Shown one piece after another: positions 31,851 to 43,156 of a stretch of DNA of 64,000 bases. The notes below the pieces were generated by a model. The model did not search any database. It was not told the origin of the DNA and saw only the letters and a program-made list of their open reading frames with translations. The stretch lies in the NCBI RefSeq assembly GCF_963678635.1, contig NC_087068.1, positions 14,700,027 through 14,764,026 of the forward strand. Direction: 5' to 3'. Position numbers and translations under genes: made by a program. This stretch comes from Symsagittifera roscoffensis. Lineage: Eukaryota; Xenacoelomorpha; Acoela; Convolutidae. Positions within the stretch are counted from its first letter, which is position 1, and every line of letters begins with the position of its first letter.

Positions 31851-32675
31851 TTGTCTTCGTTTTTTAGACATCGAGGATCCAACAGCACCCGAGCACAGTA
31901 TGTTCCCCGGAGGATAAAAAAAACAGGACTTACCAGAAAGTTGACAAGAAAGGAGCAGAGTTCAATGCAAAACAGTCCAACCAAACGGCGGGGCAAACCA
32001 ATGGGAAAAAGGACGAGTGGAATTCCATGCGACAAACCGCGAGGAATGAGTCTTTCTTCTCTGGACAAGACCACAAAAACCAAAGCCCCGACAACGGAAA
32101 AAATTACCCATAGTGACACAGAAAGCAACAAGTCATCCAACTCGGAGGAAGCGGCTGAACTATCGCCAAAGAGAATGAATCAGGAAAAATCACCACCAGC
32201 AACCACGTCAACGTCAGAGAACATGGCATTATCGAGACGCTCCACTCGTCATCGTCAGTCAACCTTGGCTAAAGCTTTTGGGGACCCTATCCCGATCAAC
32301 AGCATCAATGAGTCGGACACCAGCAAAAAACCGCTGAACTTCAACATCGATTCACCATCGGATCAAATATATCCACCGGCGAAACCTAGCCTCAAATCGC
32401 TCATTCAAGAAATGGGCTTCGCGGACAAATCACCAGAATACAAAGCTTGTATGGATTTCCTGGAGACATTTAGTCCAAAGAATAAGGGGAAACACACGGA
32501 CGAAGTTATCGATCTCATTTTGTCTGATGAAAGTCCAAACAAGATGGACATCTTATATATCGAGCCAAGCAGCAACATAGCTGACACTAACGCAGACAAG
32601 CAGGCCACACAGGAGGAGCACGAAAAACTCGAAGATGATAACAACAATCAAGAAGTAGATGAACCAATGAAATAG
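31851..32675 (+). CDS. Ser/Thr/Lys-rich 3' frame of the truncated gypsy element
   Basis: The frame occupies the space between integrase and the 3' LTR. It has no hydrophobic segment or signal peptide, so it does not look like an envelope protein. It is low in complexity, with RR(I)KK and RKLTRK basic patches, a Ser/Glu-rich middle and an acidic Asp/Asn/Glu tail. Its position and composition resemble the long tail after the integrase core in the other gypsy copy, so it is best read as part of, or a relative of, a pol C-terminal extension. Confidence 0.45.
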   Translation: MSSFFRHRGSNSTRAQYVPRRIKKTGLTRKLTRKEQSSMQNSPTKRRGKPMGKRTSGIPCDKPRGMSLSSLDKTTKTKAPTTEKITHSDTESNKSSNSEEAAELSPKRMNQEKSPPATTSTSENMALSRRSTRHRQSTLAKAFGDPIPINSINESDTSKKPLNFNIDSPSDQIYPPAKPSLKSLIQEMGFADKSPEYKACMDFLETFSPKNKGKHTDEVIDLILSDESPNKMDILYIEPSSNIADTNADKQATQEEHEKLEDDNNNQEVDEPMK

Positions 32676-32770
32676 TGCACAATAGTCAAGAGGGAGACAT
32701 TGCATAAGAGTCATCAAGGGACTAAAGAACTCAAAAATTTGAAACTGAAAATTTTCTAGAGAAGAGGGAG

Positions 32771-33014
32771 TGTCATCCGGTACAGATAGATAAACTCATT
32801 ATTGTTGTTATGTATTATTTTGAGTAACCTATTTATGTATATTGTCTGGTCAATTGACCTTGAAACGGCTGCATGCCAACTGAAGTCCATGAGCAAGACT
32901 CAGACAATAATTTATGTTTCTGAACAACAGCTGTTTTAATTTAAGTCTCAAAAGACTACGTTTATTGATCCGTTCGGATTCATTATATTCACGCTCATAC
33001 ATTGAGGTATGACA
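32771..33014 (+). repeat. 3' LTR of the truncated gypsy element
   Basis: The LTR begins TGTCATCCGG right after a polypurine tract and ends GTATGACA, giving the inverted TGTCAT/ATGACA ends expected of an LTR. No matching copy exists upstream in the window. From 33015 to 33906 nothing beyond AT-rich sequence could be supported. Confidence 0.75.
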
Positions 33015-33906
33015 GTAGTGATGTTTTTGCGTGATGTGCTTAAATGATCTGACATAAAACTAGCATTTAGGCATGTTTGAGAGTCATATTAATATAGGCA
33101 AATTAGGCAAGGGATTTTGTAGAAAATTGAGTAGAAAATGAAAAATATTATTTTTTTTTGCAGAATATGTTGATTTTTTTGTGAAATATTTGATTACCAA
33201 AATGGCACTAAAAATGGCACTAAAAAACTTTAATCGCTCAAAATTGAAATAAAAATCAAAAAATTTAAACCAGTTTTTCTCGAATATTTTTGGGTACTTG
33301 ATGTTGCAGCAGCAGGAGTTCAAAAAAGTTAAAAATCTTTTGAGAAACTTGAAATCTGGTTTCATACAGGAAGAATTCATAATCTTCGCAGTATCTTACA
33401 TGTTTCTTATAATATTTGCTTTCCTTTAAAAATAGATTCTTTCCTAGAGACAAAATCTATAAGAGCAAACATTTTATATTGCGTTTAAGAGATTTTTTCC
33501 AAATACTCAACTATAAAAAGATTGTTAAGCGTTGAAAAGTTTTCTAATGACGTGACAGTTTGCTTTCGTCGTAAGGTTCACGTAATTTTTACAAGATAAG
33601 TGTATTGGTTATAAAATTCTTGCAAGTTTTTTTTTATTGTAGTTCCTGCGAAGTTACTCATAAGATTTTGCAATTTGCTACGACCCGAGCGACTAATAAG
33701 AATGAGGGTTGTGGTTCACAAGCTGACTAAGTGATGTTTCAGGCTTTATGTGCTAAAATGTTTAATAACTGGTTATTCCGATCGAGGCTTAATATTAATT
33801 ATAGATTAATTTTGAACATATTTTAACATTCATTCTGGGATACTGCAGCAGATCAATTGGTCACTTTTATTGCTCTCCCCTCGAGCATTGGTTTGATTGG
33901 GCTGTT

Positions 33907-34322
33907 AACTGACCCAGTAGAGGATTTGGGGAGGGGGGGTCCCTTTTCAGGGACTCGACCTCCTGCAGACCCGAAGGGTCCCTCTTGGTACTATTTTGAG
34001 ATATCCATTTTGGCTGACGCACCCTGAAGTCTTTTTAAAGGCGTCTTCAGCGCCAATTTTTATTCAATTTTAGAGGTAAGCGCCGAAAAAACGCGACTTT
34101 TTGGTCAAATTTTCCAAACTGTGCCTAAAAACGCCTTTTTGGCCTGTTTTTTTTCTTCAAAAATATGTCTGCGGCGGGGCAATTTTTGCCCAAACAGGTT
34201 TTTTCAGTGTTTAGGAGAATTCTGAAAATCAACTCAGTCAACTTGAAAAAGATAGAATTTTGAAACTTTTTGAAAATCCGCACACCCCTCGAGAAAATCC
34301 TAGATCTGCCCCTGAACAGACA
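33907..34322 (+). mobile_element. hAT-like non-autonomous element, 400-bp copy
   Basis: The left end CAGTAGAGGATTTGGGG (33915) is a mutated form of CAGGGGCGGATTTAGG. The right end CCTAGATCTGCCCCTG (34299-34314) is its inverted counterpart. The flanking octamers AACTGACC (33907-33914) and AACAGACA (34315-34322) match at 6 of 8 positions, as expected of an aged 8-bp target duplication. The body matches the copies at 17672 and 47361. Confidence 0.8.
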
Positions 34323-34489
34323 TCAACCAAATTCAAACACTTTTTTCGTTTTTTATCTACGGTCGACCGTTTTTGGTCGAAAATTCTCTTTGATACACTA
34401 ATTGTAAAGCTGAAGCTTTCGCTGATTTAAGTGTAACTCTTGTCATATATGCTGTGGCCACTCCGTAAAAAAAAACAGTTGAATACAAA

Positions 34490-34585
34490 TCGTAAATTAT
34501 TAAGAGATATTGCTCGGTAAATAGCTCAGAACATTGTCAAATTTAAACAGTTTAATCGATCATATCATCAACATTTTTTATGTCT
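34490..34585 (+). repeat. Dispersed repeat, uninterrupted copy (empty site)
   Basis: This segment (AAATCGTAAATTATTAAGAG, ATATTGCTCGGTAAATAGCTCAGAACA, TTTAATCGATCATATCATCAACAT) matches 40639-40664 joined to 40851-40922. At the later site the matching sequence is split by a 181-bp MITE plus its 8-bp target duplication. This copy therefore represents the pre-insertion state of that repeat. Confidence 0.75.
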
Positions 34586-34869
34586 GAAACTCAAAGCAAG
34601 CGCTCAAAACACTGGTTTTTGTCCGTGAGACTTATTGTTCTTTGTTAGAGGTCAGACTTCATCAAGTCTGAACCGAGTTAGAGAGAAAAAACGAATCAAA
34701 ACGGTTAAATGGGTAAATAACCCCTCGAGTATACTACTTGTATAAAAGTTAGGGTATAGGAGGGATTTGATACCGGTGGTTTGACCGTTGTCATATACGT
34801 TAGGCTATATTCCTGTTAAGGAATCATTTTTTACTTTCACTCTTATTTTCGTTATATGCAATTATACTT

Positions 34870-37800
34870 TCACGCTTGTGCGTGAACAACCTCCGCCCCC
34901 AGAGACGGTAGGACAGGGGCGAGCTTAGCGGTCGGTCGGGTAATATCGCTCATTAATGAGGGCGGAACGTGCGCATCTGTATTTTCCGTAGTTAAGTTTA
35001 ACGATACAAGCGAGAGGGTAATATCCTCGCGGGCTGTTGGGTCGGTCACCCATACGAGATAACCCGATTTGAGAACAACGTCAGATTGGGTGTTCCACTT
35101 CGCACGATTTTTAAGTACAGGGCAATATCTCATAGCCACCGAGACCATTAAGCGTCTGCGTACGAATGCGCTCGTGTGTAACTTTTCTTATGATCGAAGT
35201 ACTCCCCAGGAGAGAGCGATGGAAAGCTTGCGGCATACTGCTCAAGCAAAAATGATTGATTTTGACGCTTCTAACTTACGCGAATTGGTAGTTACCGGAT
35301 CGATGGGCCTTGCATTCAATGCCTGCTCCACTAGGCTTAGCGTTGATCCTAACACTTCTTCTGTCACCAGCCTACTGCCTAGTATATCGTGGAGTACACG
35401 TTTAACGCTGAGGACGAAGCGCTCCCAGGAGATTTGATTGACGCAACATCGGTGACGAAAGTAGATGATGTCTCCAAAAAAAGTCAATCTCCCATGAAGG
35501 ACCTTTTGATCAGATTTTATTGATCACTTTTAGATTGTTTTTAAACGGCCAATCCTTATTCCGAAGCATGCTCGGCCCAATAATTCAGTTGCGATACTTG
35601 AGGGCTTCCGAAGAAATCCTCCTGTACCGATATCAGCTGGATTATTGCAGCTCAGGGCATGGTGTCACTCGTCGATGGTGGTAGATTCGAGTATTTCACC
35701 GACGCGGTTTCGGACGAAGACTGGTAACTTATCATTAGAATTAAGCCACTGCAGTACGATGGCGCTATCTGATATATCATTCACTTGAACTGTAAGTGTC
35801 TTCACTTTTTCGAGTTTCAACAGTGTGGCATGTAGAGAAGCCTGAAGCTCTAACTTGGGTACTGACAACGTTTTCATTGGCGCAACACGCGTTTTCTCAA
35901 AAACAAAAGAAATTTAAGCGATCTTAAGAGTAGCGCACGCAAAAACCCAACAGCGCAGAAAGCAGCCTGCGTGCTATCACCGAACATTTGAAGCTCGACA
36001 CCTTCCATAGATTCTGTGAAGTGACTGCGTGGAAGTCTCATTTGACCTAACAGAGAAAGAGGCTGTAGTGGCACTCGAAAATTTTTTTCCTAAAATCTTC
36101 TGGTGAGTCATCATCCCTTTTTGGCCACTTACACGCCAAATGTCTTTCAGTAAAGGACGAGCCATTACAGTATACGGGGCTACTATTCCAATGGGGTCAA
36201 TTACAGAAGATATAAAACCCAAAATCGTTCGTTGAGTTATTGACTTATCGAGAGGGTGATCTACACCTCGGTTCATAACCAATGTAAATTACTTGATTCC
36301 ATTTAAGACCTGAGACGCACGACAATTCTTCAGCATTACAAATTTCCTTAGTTGATGAAGGGAAGGTGTCCCTCTGACTTCGGAGCTCATTTCGAATACT
36401 TTTTCCTCAATATTTTTGACAAAGTTAGTTAAAACAAAATCACCTAAGTTACTAAATTAAGCAATTTGACCAAATGACCAATTTTAACTGCTTGCTTGAT
36501 GTTTTCGAACGAAAGTAATCTTCTGAATCTTTTTGGCAACCACTGATGCTGCTTCAGGGTACGTGGACATGCTATCATTTGCTGTGTTTTGCAAAGCGTC
36601 ATTTGCTTATGTTGGCGAGTCACGGGCGCCGATTATATGGCGAGTGTTTTGAAGGAATACCACATCCGATATGGGATCCTCCTGCCAGAAAAAACCAAGT
36701 GAAGACTGATCTTGGTCGAGGACTCCTACCTGGAGAAACTTACTCTCTATATCCGCGTAGACGGCGTTTTTCTGCTGTCGGAAGCGCAATAGTACGAATT
36801 TCGGGTTTTGGAGTAGGTCTGAACTCACCAAGAACGATTGATTTAAAGATGTACCATGAAAATTAGCATTACGTTAAGTCTCGCGGCACCTTACCGACTT
36901 TTTCGGACTTATAACGGAAAATACCACTTGCGATCAGTTTGAGAACGTGAACTATGCGGCTCGACGGTAACGACCTGGCCTTTCTTGAACTCCTCCCATA
37001 TGGTATCTGGGTATCTATCACGCAGTTCCGGGTCTTTAAATAACTTTCGCTCCAAAGTTTTAAATTGAAGATGAGCAATAATTATAGGGGAGACTCACAT
37101 TTTTATCAGCCAAAAACTTAGGCTTGATTTATCTTACACCATCGGGGAATGTCTTCTTTTGATGATAGATAAAGCGTGCTTATCCGTGGAAGAACGAACA
37201 CCGTTTTTTTTTAAAGTCTCCATAAGATTCCAATTCACAACCAGATTTTCTAGTGTGATTTAAGGAAGACTATTCAAAAATACACTTAAAGCACAAAAAA
37301 TTAACGCAGCGGACGGCTGTATTGGACCACTAATGACTCAACCTATCGGTAGGCGACGGAAAATGATGAGTTAGAGTCTTCTCCTAGGGGGAACTCAATC
37401 GCACGTCGGCGTGGTAGAAATACTGTCCTAAAAATTAATTTTAAATCTTCGAAGTTGTACTGTAACTGCTTTATGGGAGCTAATTGAGGATTTTTATCCT
37501 GCAAATCAGGTATACTGACTGTATTCTGTACTAAATTGAAAATTATCTTTCACATAAGCCTCCATAGTGAAAAATAAATTGGCGTAATTCGGCTCAGACG
37601 AGACATTGAAATTGCTGGCTGAGTTTCAATGACTTTTACGGCCTTGAAACCACTGATGGATAAGTGGACTGACTCATCAACCAATTTTGAGCGGCTTGCG
37701 AGAGATGCAGATAACCGAGAATGGGTAGATGATCCGTTGCAAGGAACCAATCTCTGGACACTGGTGCTGTCCGAAGTTACACCAACTGTGGCAATCGGCA

Positions 37801-39377
37801 ATATTCATTTTGTTTATTCTATGTGACCCCCACCTACCCTACTGCGGCATGAGTGGAAACATATTGAACATCTTTCGGTCTAGACTTATGGGGTTTACTT
37901 GATGTTTTTTCTTTGTGGAAAAGTTCTTTTAGCACCATGAAAAAGGATGTTGTGCGTCCCCCCACAGTTCTGTTTGGGATATTTTTTGTCTTCGTGCAAT
38001 TGCGGAAGCTATGGTTCTCAATGACGCATGCAAAGCAAATTTTTTACTCAGCTAAAAATTTGGCTCTCAGAGTGGCATTCTTTTCCTTGAACGCAGCGCA
38101 AGACTAAACGGCATGCTTTCTTTTACACGGCAGGCACGGCGGATAAGTAGCTGGCTTTTGTTATCGCGAGGCTTCTTAGCGTTTGATGCAAATACCTTTG
38201 TTGTTTTCAATTAACTGTTTTTTCCGTCTTAGCTCTAGAACCAACAGCGCGCAATCTTTTTTGGCCCTCTGTTTTCTCTCTTATCCAATTTTTGAAATCG
38301 AAGAAGCTGGGATGCTGCCAATTATGACTAACGGTATGCATTGGCCATGCTCTTTTCATTTTTGGTAGGAGCTTGCCAACAGCTTGGTTTAGATGAGTCA
38401 TTTTTTAAAAAGTCGTTGTGATAGCACAACGATTGGATGGCTGCAACCAGTCTTGAAACGGCAGAGAAGAAACTGATGACAGTCTCTGAAATATGCATTT
38501 TGAAAGGAGGAAAACTGGCTAACTTATCCAAATGAGCACAAATAATAGTATGAGGCTGGCCAAACTTTCTCTGCATTGTAGCAATTGCATCCTTGTATGA
38601 GACTCCACTATAATTGTATTCGGTGATAGCCGCTTTGGCTTTTCCGGTAACGAGCGTCTTTAAGTAAATTAATTTCTCGTCATCACTCAGAAGGTAAATT
38701 GTTGAGGTCGATTGTTGAGGTAAATTTTCCGAACCGTTCGTGCCTGTTCACAGCGTTACCATCAAAATTACTTAACTTAAATTCTGGGAGTTGATCTTTG
38801 CGGTTACTATCATCAATTCAGCTGGTCTTGAGCCGAAGTCGATTACTCCACCGGAAATTCAAATGACAAACCAACAAGAGGGTTAGAAAACGCTTGGTAA
38901 TTGGGGTTTGTATTTTGGAGATCAGCTTGAGTAGTTTACGTTACCACCACTGGTATACGGTATGATCCCGCATAACGTGCGATCGATCGGAGTGGCCAAA
39001 AAAAATACATTCGCTTTGGCATTCTGATGGGGTGTCACCACAGTTGTTTGCGGGGTAAAACCACATGCTGAATTGCTCAAATGGGCCCGAACAGGCATGC
39101 TGTTTGCAGGGCAGAGTGGTACACAAAAAGCCTGCGGATTCTGCATCCGGTAATTATGAGAATGGGATCTTGTTAAAGGATGAGTTTTCGGATGGTTCCA
39201 AGAAACCTGCTGCACAAACGGCGCAACCGTTTGCGGAACTGTGAGCATTAACGGAAAATGATTAATCGGACGCTGCATATTTGTGTTACCAACATTTGAT
39301 CCGGAGTTCGGAAGGAAGCCAGCTTGAGGACTAGTGGAAGGTGGTTGATAATTAACCCGAATTGTGGAGCTAGACAA
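34870..39377 (-). mobile_element. Decayed BEL/Pao LTR retrotransposon
   Basis: Minus-strand fragments fall in BEL/Pao order from right to left: gag (38.2-38.6 kb: RKFGQPHTIICAHLDKLASF and FFDFKNWIREKTEGQKRL), protease-like region (37550-37801), RT fingers and palm (36607-36831: AVYADIESKFLQVGVLDQDQ), the RT-RNase H connection (35977-36282: GFISSVIDPIGIVAPYTVMA), RNase H (35665-35877: LSVPKLELQASLHATLL, VLQWLNSND), integrase C-terminal part (35242-35487: GSRLVTEEVLGSTLSLVEQA, LNARPI) and a terminal DUF5641-type region (34870-35148: RPTAKLAPVLPSLG). Each domain is in a different frame or followed by stops, so the copy is dead. The 38922-39377 frame may be its gag C-terminus. LTRs were not identified. 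Right of it, 39380-40010 shows nothing certain. Confidence 0.85.
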
Positions 39378-40009
39378 AGTGGAACCGTAACGGTTGCATC
39401 TTTAAAAAGAAAAAAAAAATTGAATTCGGGCAATTTTGCCGAGAGGCAGAAGGATTACTGATATGCAAACCAGGATAACCAGATGCTCCATGCTCCGCAG
39501 TGAAACCATGACCGGATTTTCCATGAAACTCTGGAATTGACGGCAGATCCGTTGGGGAAAACCTTGGGTAAGTACTCCTTCACAAGGAACACTGACCTGG
39601 CGCCACTGTTCCTCAACTGGTGCTGTGTTCCCTCCACCGTGTAGGCTGGTGAGGCCAGCTGCTGCAAGGGCGTGGAATGCAATACAGTACTATGGACTGT
39701 TGCAGCTGAAAATGCAGACCACGTCTCCTTTCTTCCATCCCTTTCTGAGCATGCCACTGGCTAATCTTTCACACATCTGCTTCATCTGTCTAAATGTCTC
39801 CCCGTATCCTCTGTGAAGTTATGAAAAGTGGGATAACTACTTTTTTGCGGGTTCAAAAGCGCCAGTTTTCGCCAACTGCAGAAAAATTTCCATCTTGAAA
39901 AAGCTGTGTAAAAATAATTATTGATGCGATGTGAAATAATCAGACAAAATTTCTAAACGCAGCTGTTTGCGACAACTTTATGGCGAAAACCTATATCGGA
40001 ATTCAAAAT

Positions 40010-40275
40010 GTGGAATTTTCAGACTATTTCTGCCTCGTTTTGCTGCTGTGGTAGATCGGTTTCGGGTAGGTGGTTAATTGGCAACATTTAACTTCATGCG
40101 TAAATTAACCATAACTATCAGAAATTACAAGTCAACAAAGAGTATCGAACTCACAATAACTTCGGTATTTAAAAGCAGAATTCAATGTCATAAAACATGC
40201 AAAATGAAAACATTAATGAATCATTGTTAAATCAGCGCCTGAACAATTTGTGAACTTTGTTTCGGTCTTTCGCTC
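40010..40275 (+). repeat. Second copy of the 26-kb element interior
   Basis: The sequence parallels 26172-26425: TTTCTGCCTCGTTTTG, GGCAACATTTAACTTCATGC, AGAAATTACAAGTCAACAAAG, AAAGCAGAATTCAATGTCAT and GCGCCTGAACAATTTGTGAAC. It lacks the GGATC terminal repeats that bound the 26-kb copy, so it is a fragment or belongs to another family member whose ends are lost. Confidence 0.7.
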
Positions 40276-40374
40276 ACGACTGGAGAATTGCCGGGAATCT
40301 AGCCAATAAAAAAATTAAATCGGAAGTAATAACACTAACCAAAGGAACTATCAATGATGTCCCTTGTGGGGCGC

Positions 40375-40584
40375 GGCTCTTTTTTCATCTCCCCACCTCA
40401 CATGTGCATCAATTTTATGGTGTAATGAGTGGTTTTAGAAGCATGATCAAAAAGACCAAATATGTGTTTTGGCCTTATCAGCCCGTATGTCAATTTTCAT
40501 AAGAATCTGTTGTTGGGAACAGTAATTTTACTTGTTTTACTTGTAAAAAGTTGCAGGTGGTGGGGGGGGGGGAGGAAAAAGAAC
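40375..40584. mobile_element. GGCTCTT-type MITE, older copy
   Basis: The left end GGCTCTTTTTTCATCTCCCC and right end GGGGGGGGGGGAGGAAAAAGAAC are imperfect inverted repeats. The interior (TGCATCAATTTTATGGTGTAATGAGTGG) aligns with the neighbouring copy at 40665-40845. The word CTTGTGG occurs on both sides and may be the remains of its target duplication. Confidence 0.65.
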
Positions 40585-40656
40585 TTGTGGTGCCAAAATG
40601 TGGCCGCTCCAATGTTCAAACGTTAAAAAAAATCGAATCCAAATCGTAAATTTTTC

Positions 40657-40853
40657 AGAGATATGGCTCTTCCCCCCCCCCCCCGCCTCGTATAAACATA
40701 AATTTTATTGTGTAACGAGGGGTTTTACAAGGTTAAATATGAAAACAAAATAGTTCGCATACCAATTTTTGTAGCATTCGGATAACGTGAACAAAATTTC
40801 ACTAGTAAAATTTTGCAGGTGGGGGGGGGGGAAGGAAAAAGAGCCAGAGATAT
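40657..40853. mobile_element. GGCTCTT-type MITE, 181 bp, exact 8-bp TSD
   Basis: The element at 40665-40845 starts GGCTCTTCCCCC (13-C run) and ends in an 11-G run followed by AAGGAAAAAGAGCC. The perfect 8-bp direct repeat AGAGATAT flanks it (40657-40664 and 40846-40853). The flanks join to match the uninterrupted repeat at 34490-34585. The homopolymers sit immediately inside the terminal repeats and could pair with each other in single strands. Confidence 0.92.
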
Positions 40854-41371
40854 TTATCGGAAAATAGCTCAGAACAAAGTCAAATACGAACATTTTAATC
40901 GATCATACCATCAACATATGCAGTCTCTGGGAATACATAGGCACATTCGACCAGAGGGAGCAAAAAATATAAATACGCGCGTGCGCGCAACTTCATATTA
41001 AGGTTTTCAGAATCAGCAGCACCAAACTTTTTTCGATAATTATCATCATTAATGGAATATTTTTGTGTAACATTTCGTTATTATGATCCATTATGATTGA
41101 AAGATTTTGTGAAAAAATGTGTTGAGAAGTAGGTTTAAAGATTTAATATTACAAAATGTGGACAAAAACATGCATAAAGCATACATAAAATTAATCAACG
41201 ACTGGTGCAAATTTCGCAACGTTACATTTTGTTTTTGCTATCATTTCGAAATATTATCTACAAATTACGCAATTTAGCTTATGCTATACAATTAAGCTAC
41301 CAAATTCAGTGAACAAGTCTTTTTTTATTTTGTGTTAACGTGTTTAAAAAGTTTTAGTTATGAGTTTTAGT

Positions 41372-41683
41372 TCTTTTTTTCCGACTTTCGTGACGAAAGT
41401 AACGGAATATTTGTGCTCGGGCTGGGTTTTTTTTCTTCAGACAAATTTCGACTTTTTAAGTAGCCAATTTTGACGGAATTTTTTTATATCATTCAAAAGA
41501 TATTGTTGTCATGAGCTTATATTTGAAAAGATATTTCACCTGTGATCATTTTTCGTGAAGTTACGGGGTTTTAAAGATTGCCATATTGGCCAATTTGGGA
41601 CATTAACGCGCGATATATTTCGCGCTATTAACGCATAAACGGATATTTATTTCGTCTTAGAAATTGCTCCAAATTTGTTGAAG
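41372..41683 (+). repeat. About 300-bp repeat arm, inverted partner at 44708-45008
   Basis: Beginning at TTTTTTTTCCGACTTTCGTG the sequence runs through TTGTGCTCGGGCTGGG, CAGACAAATTTCGACTTTTTAA, ATTGGCCAATTTGGGACATT and ACGCGCGATATATTTCGCGC. The reverse complement of the same stretch, diverged, lies at 44708-45008. Fragments in the same family lie at 54.93-55.45 kb. The arms bracket a MULE transposase remnant and the first PPT2 exon. Long inverted termini are typical of Mutator-like elements, but insertion of two separate copies explains the data equally well. Confidence 0.7.
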
Positions 41684-41956
41684 GAAGTTTATTTGCCATA
41701 ATTGATTTGTTACTAGAAGCAAAATTTATCACTTTGTACGTTATATGGCGTGTGGGGGGATGATTTTCACAAAAAATCTCAAATTATGGTGGCGTCCCTC
41801 ATGCTTGAAGGACCAAACGCTTGAAATTAATTTTAGCTTACTTTCAGCCAATCAGAATTGAGTATTCAAAATCTATACATAAATCGCGAAAATCTCAAAG
41901 TAAGAAATTAAATCCAGGCCCTTAGTGTTAATATTGGCCGCTTAGATAATAAGCAG

Positions 41957-42737
41957 ATGAGTTTTCACATAATGCCGGGTCGAAGGCGGATTGGAACAAA
42001 TTTAATATTTCAAGGATACCAATTTACGAAAAGTGGGAAATCAAAAAAGAAAAATTATTATAGATGCACGAATTGTTCCGCAAAACTTTCAACTAATATT
42101 CAGCAAAATTCAATATTATCTTACGACGAAAATCATCCTCATGACCCAGACTTTGAATTTATTTCCGAAAACCAATTCCGAGTTATGTTTTGATTTATTA
42201 CGAAAAAATCCAACAGTTAGCTTAAAACAAATTTACGAAAAAGCTATCGAAAAAGCAATCGAATAAAATGAAAAACTTTTGCTTTATTTGAACCATGATA
42301 TTGGAGTTGCAATTTTTGGTACTGAGAAATCTCTCGAATTTTTGCTGACACAATTTTATGCGACGGAACGTTTAAAACGGCCCCAAGGCCCTACGACCAA
42401 ATTTTTACTTTTTTATAGTGATTGGCGAGAGAAAAATACCAGTGTGCTGGGCTCTATTGAAAGGCAAACAACAAAGTCAGTACGAATATATCCTCCAAAA
42501 ATTACAGGAAAAAATTTTCGAAAAATTTTGGGATTTTTTTATCCTGAAACCATACTTTCCGATTTCGAACTCGGTTTTATTGCTGCAGTTAGTAATGTCT
42601 TACCATACACTATTCATTATGGCTGCTACTTTTATTGCACCCAAGCGATTTACCGAAAACTTCAAATCATGAGATTCGGATCTGATTCCCGTTGTGACGA
42701 TTTTTGTTTTGTAAAGACTGAGAGAAGTGGAAAGTAA
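41957..42737 (+). pseudogene. FLYWCH zinc finger / MULE transposase remnant
   Basis: 41957-42193 encodes a FLYWCH-type finger: GTNLIFQGYQFTKSGKSKKK, YYRCTNCSAKL, and a DENHPHDPD end supplying the His pair. After frame changes, 42418-42540 reads PVCWALLKGKQQSQYEYILQ and 42540-42660 continues with DFELGFIAAVSNVLP and GCYFYCTQAIYRKLQ, the MULE transposase core with its DFE motif (the second-acid region) and the C-x-F-x-x-x-x-Q-A-I end. These two domains commonly occur together in Mutator-like transposases. At least three frame changes and the absence of the C-terminal part mark it as a fossil. Confidence 0.8.
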
Positions 42738-43156
42738 ATGACCTGTTACCTTTTGTAATAAATCACCAAATCAATTTTTTAAGACTTTGTCCGCAATTTT
42801 AACAAATATTGTCCAGACTATGAACTTTTTGTGGCGATACTAACTTCGGCGCGTCGTCACTGAAAGCCTTAAAATAAGTCGCGAACCTCAAACCGGGTCT
42901 CCTAACTATTTGTGATTTTATACAGATCAATTGAAATTATTTTTTGAGTGAATTTGGTAGTTTAGCATACAATGTAGAGACGTGTTTTACATCTCAATTA
43001 TTTATAATAATGTCAGAATAATCTCAAATAAAATCATCACGACGATTGAATTGCTTGGATGTTTGCTTTCAATTGACCTTTCTGATTGGGACAAATATTA
43101 AAATCTAAACATTCATCTCAGAAAAAGAGTTTCTTTTTCGTCTAAACTATAGTAAA

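Larger units (their letters stand above)
27748..33014 (+). mobile_element. 5'-truncated Ty3/gypsy retrotransposon with one LTR
   Basis: The element opens inside gag at the nucleocapsid, so its 5' LTR and most of gag are absent. It closes with a polypurine tract (AGAAGAGGGAG) and an LTR at 32771-33014. It is related to, but clearly diverged from, the intron-3 element. Internal deletions remove the RT palm with the catalytic aspartates (between about 28953 and 29010) and the integrase segment carrying the second catalytic aspartate (near 31060). It cannot transpose by itself. It lies just 3' of the SLC5 gene in the same orientation. Confidence 0.9.

Noticed and set aside
31851-32675. Envelope gene of the 27.7-kb gypsy element
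   Set aside because: No signal peptide, hydrophobic segment or cysteine pattern; composition is that of a charged linker or tail.
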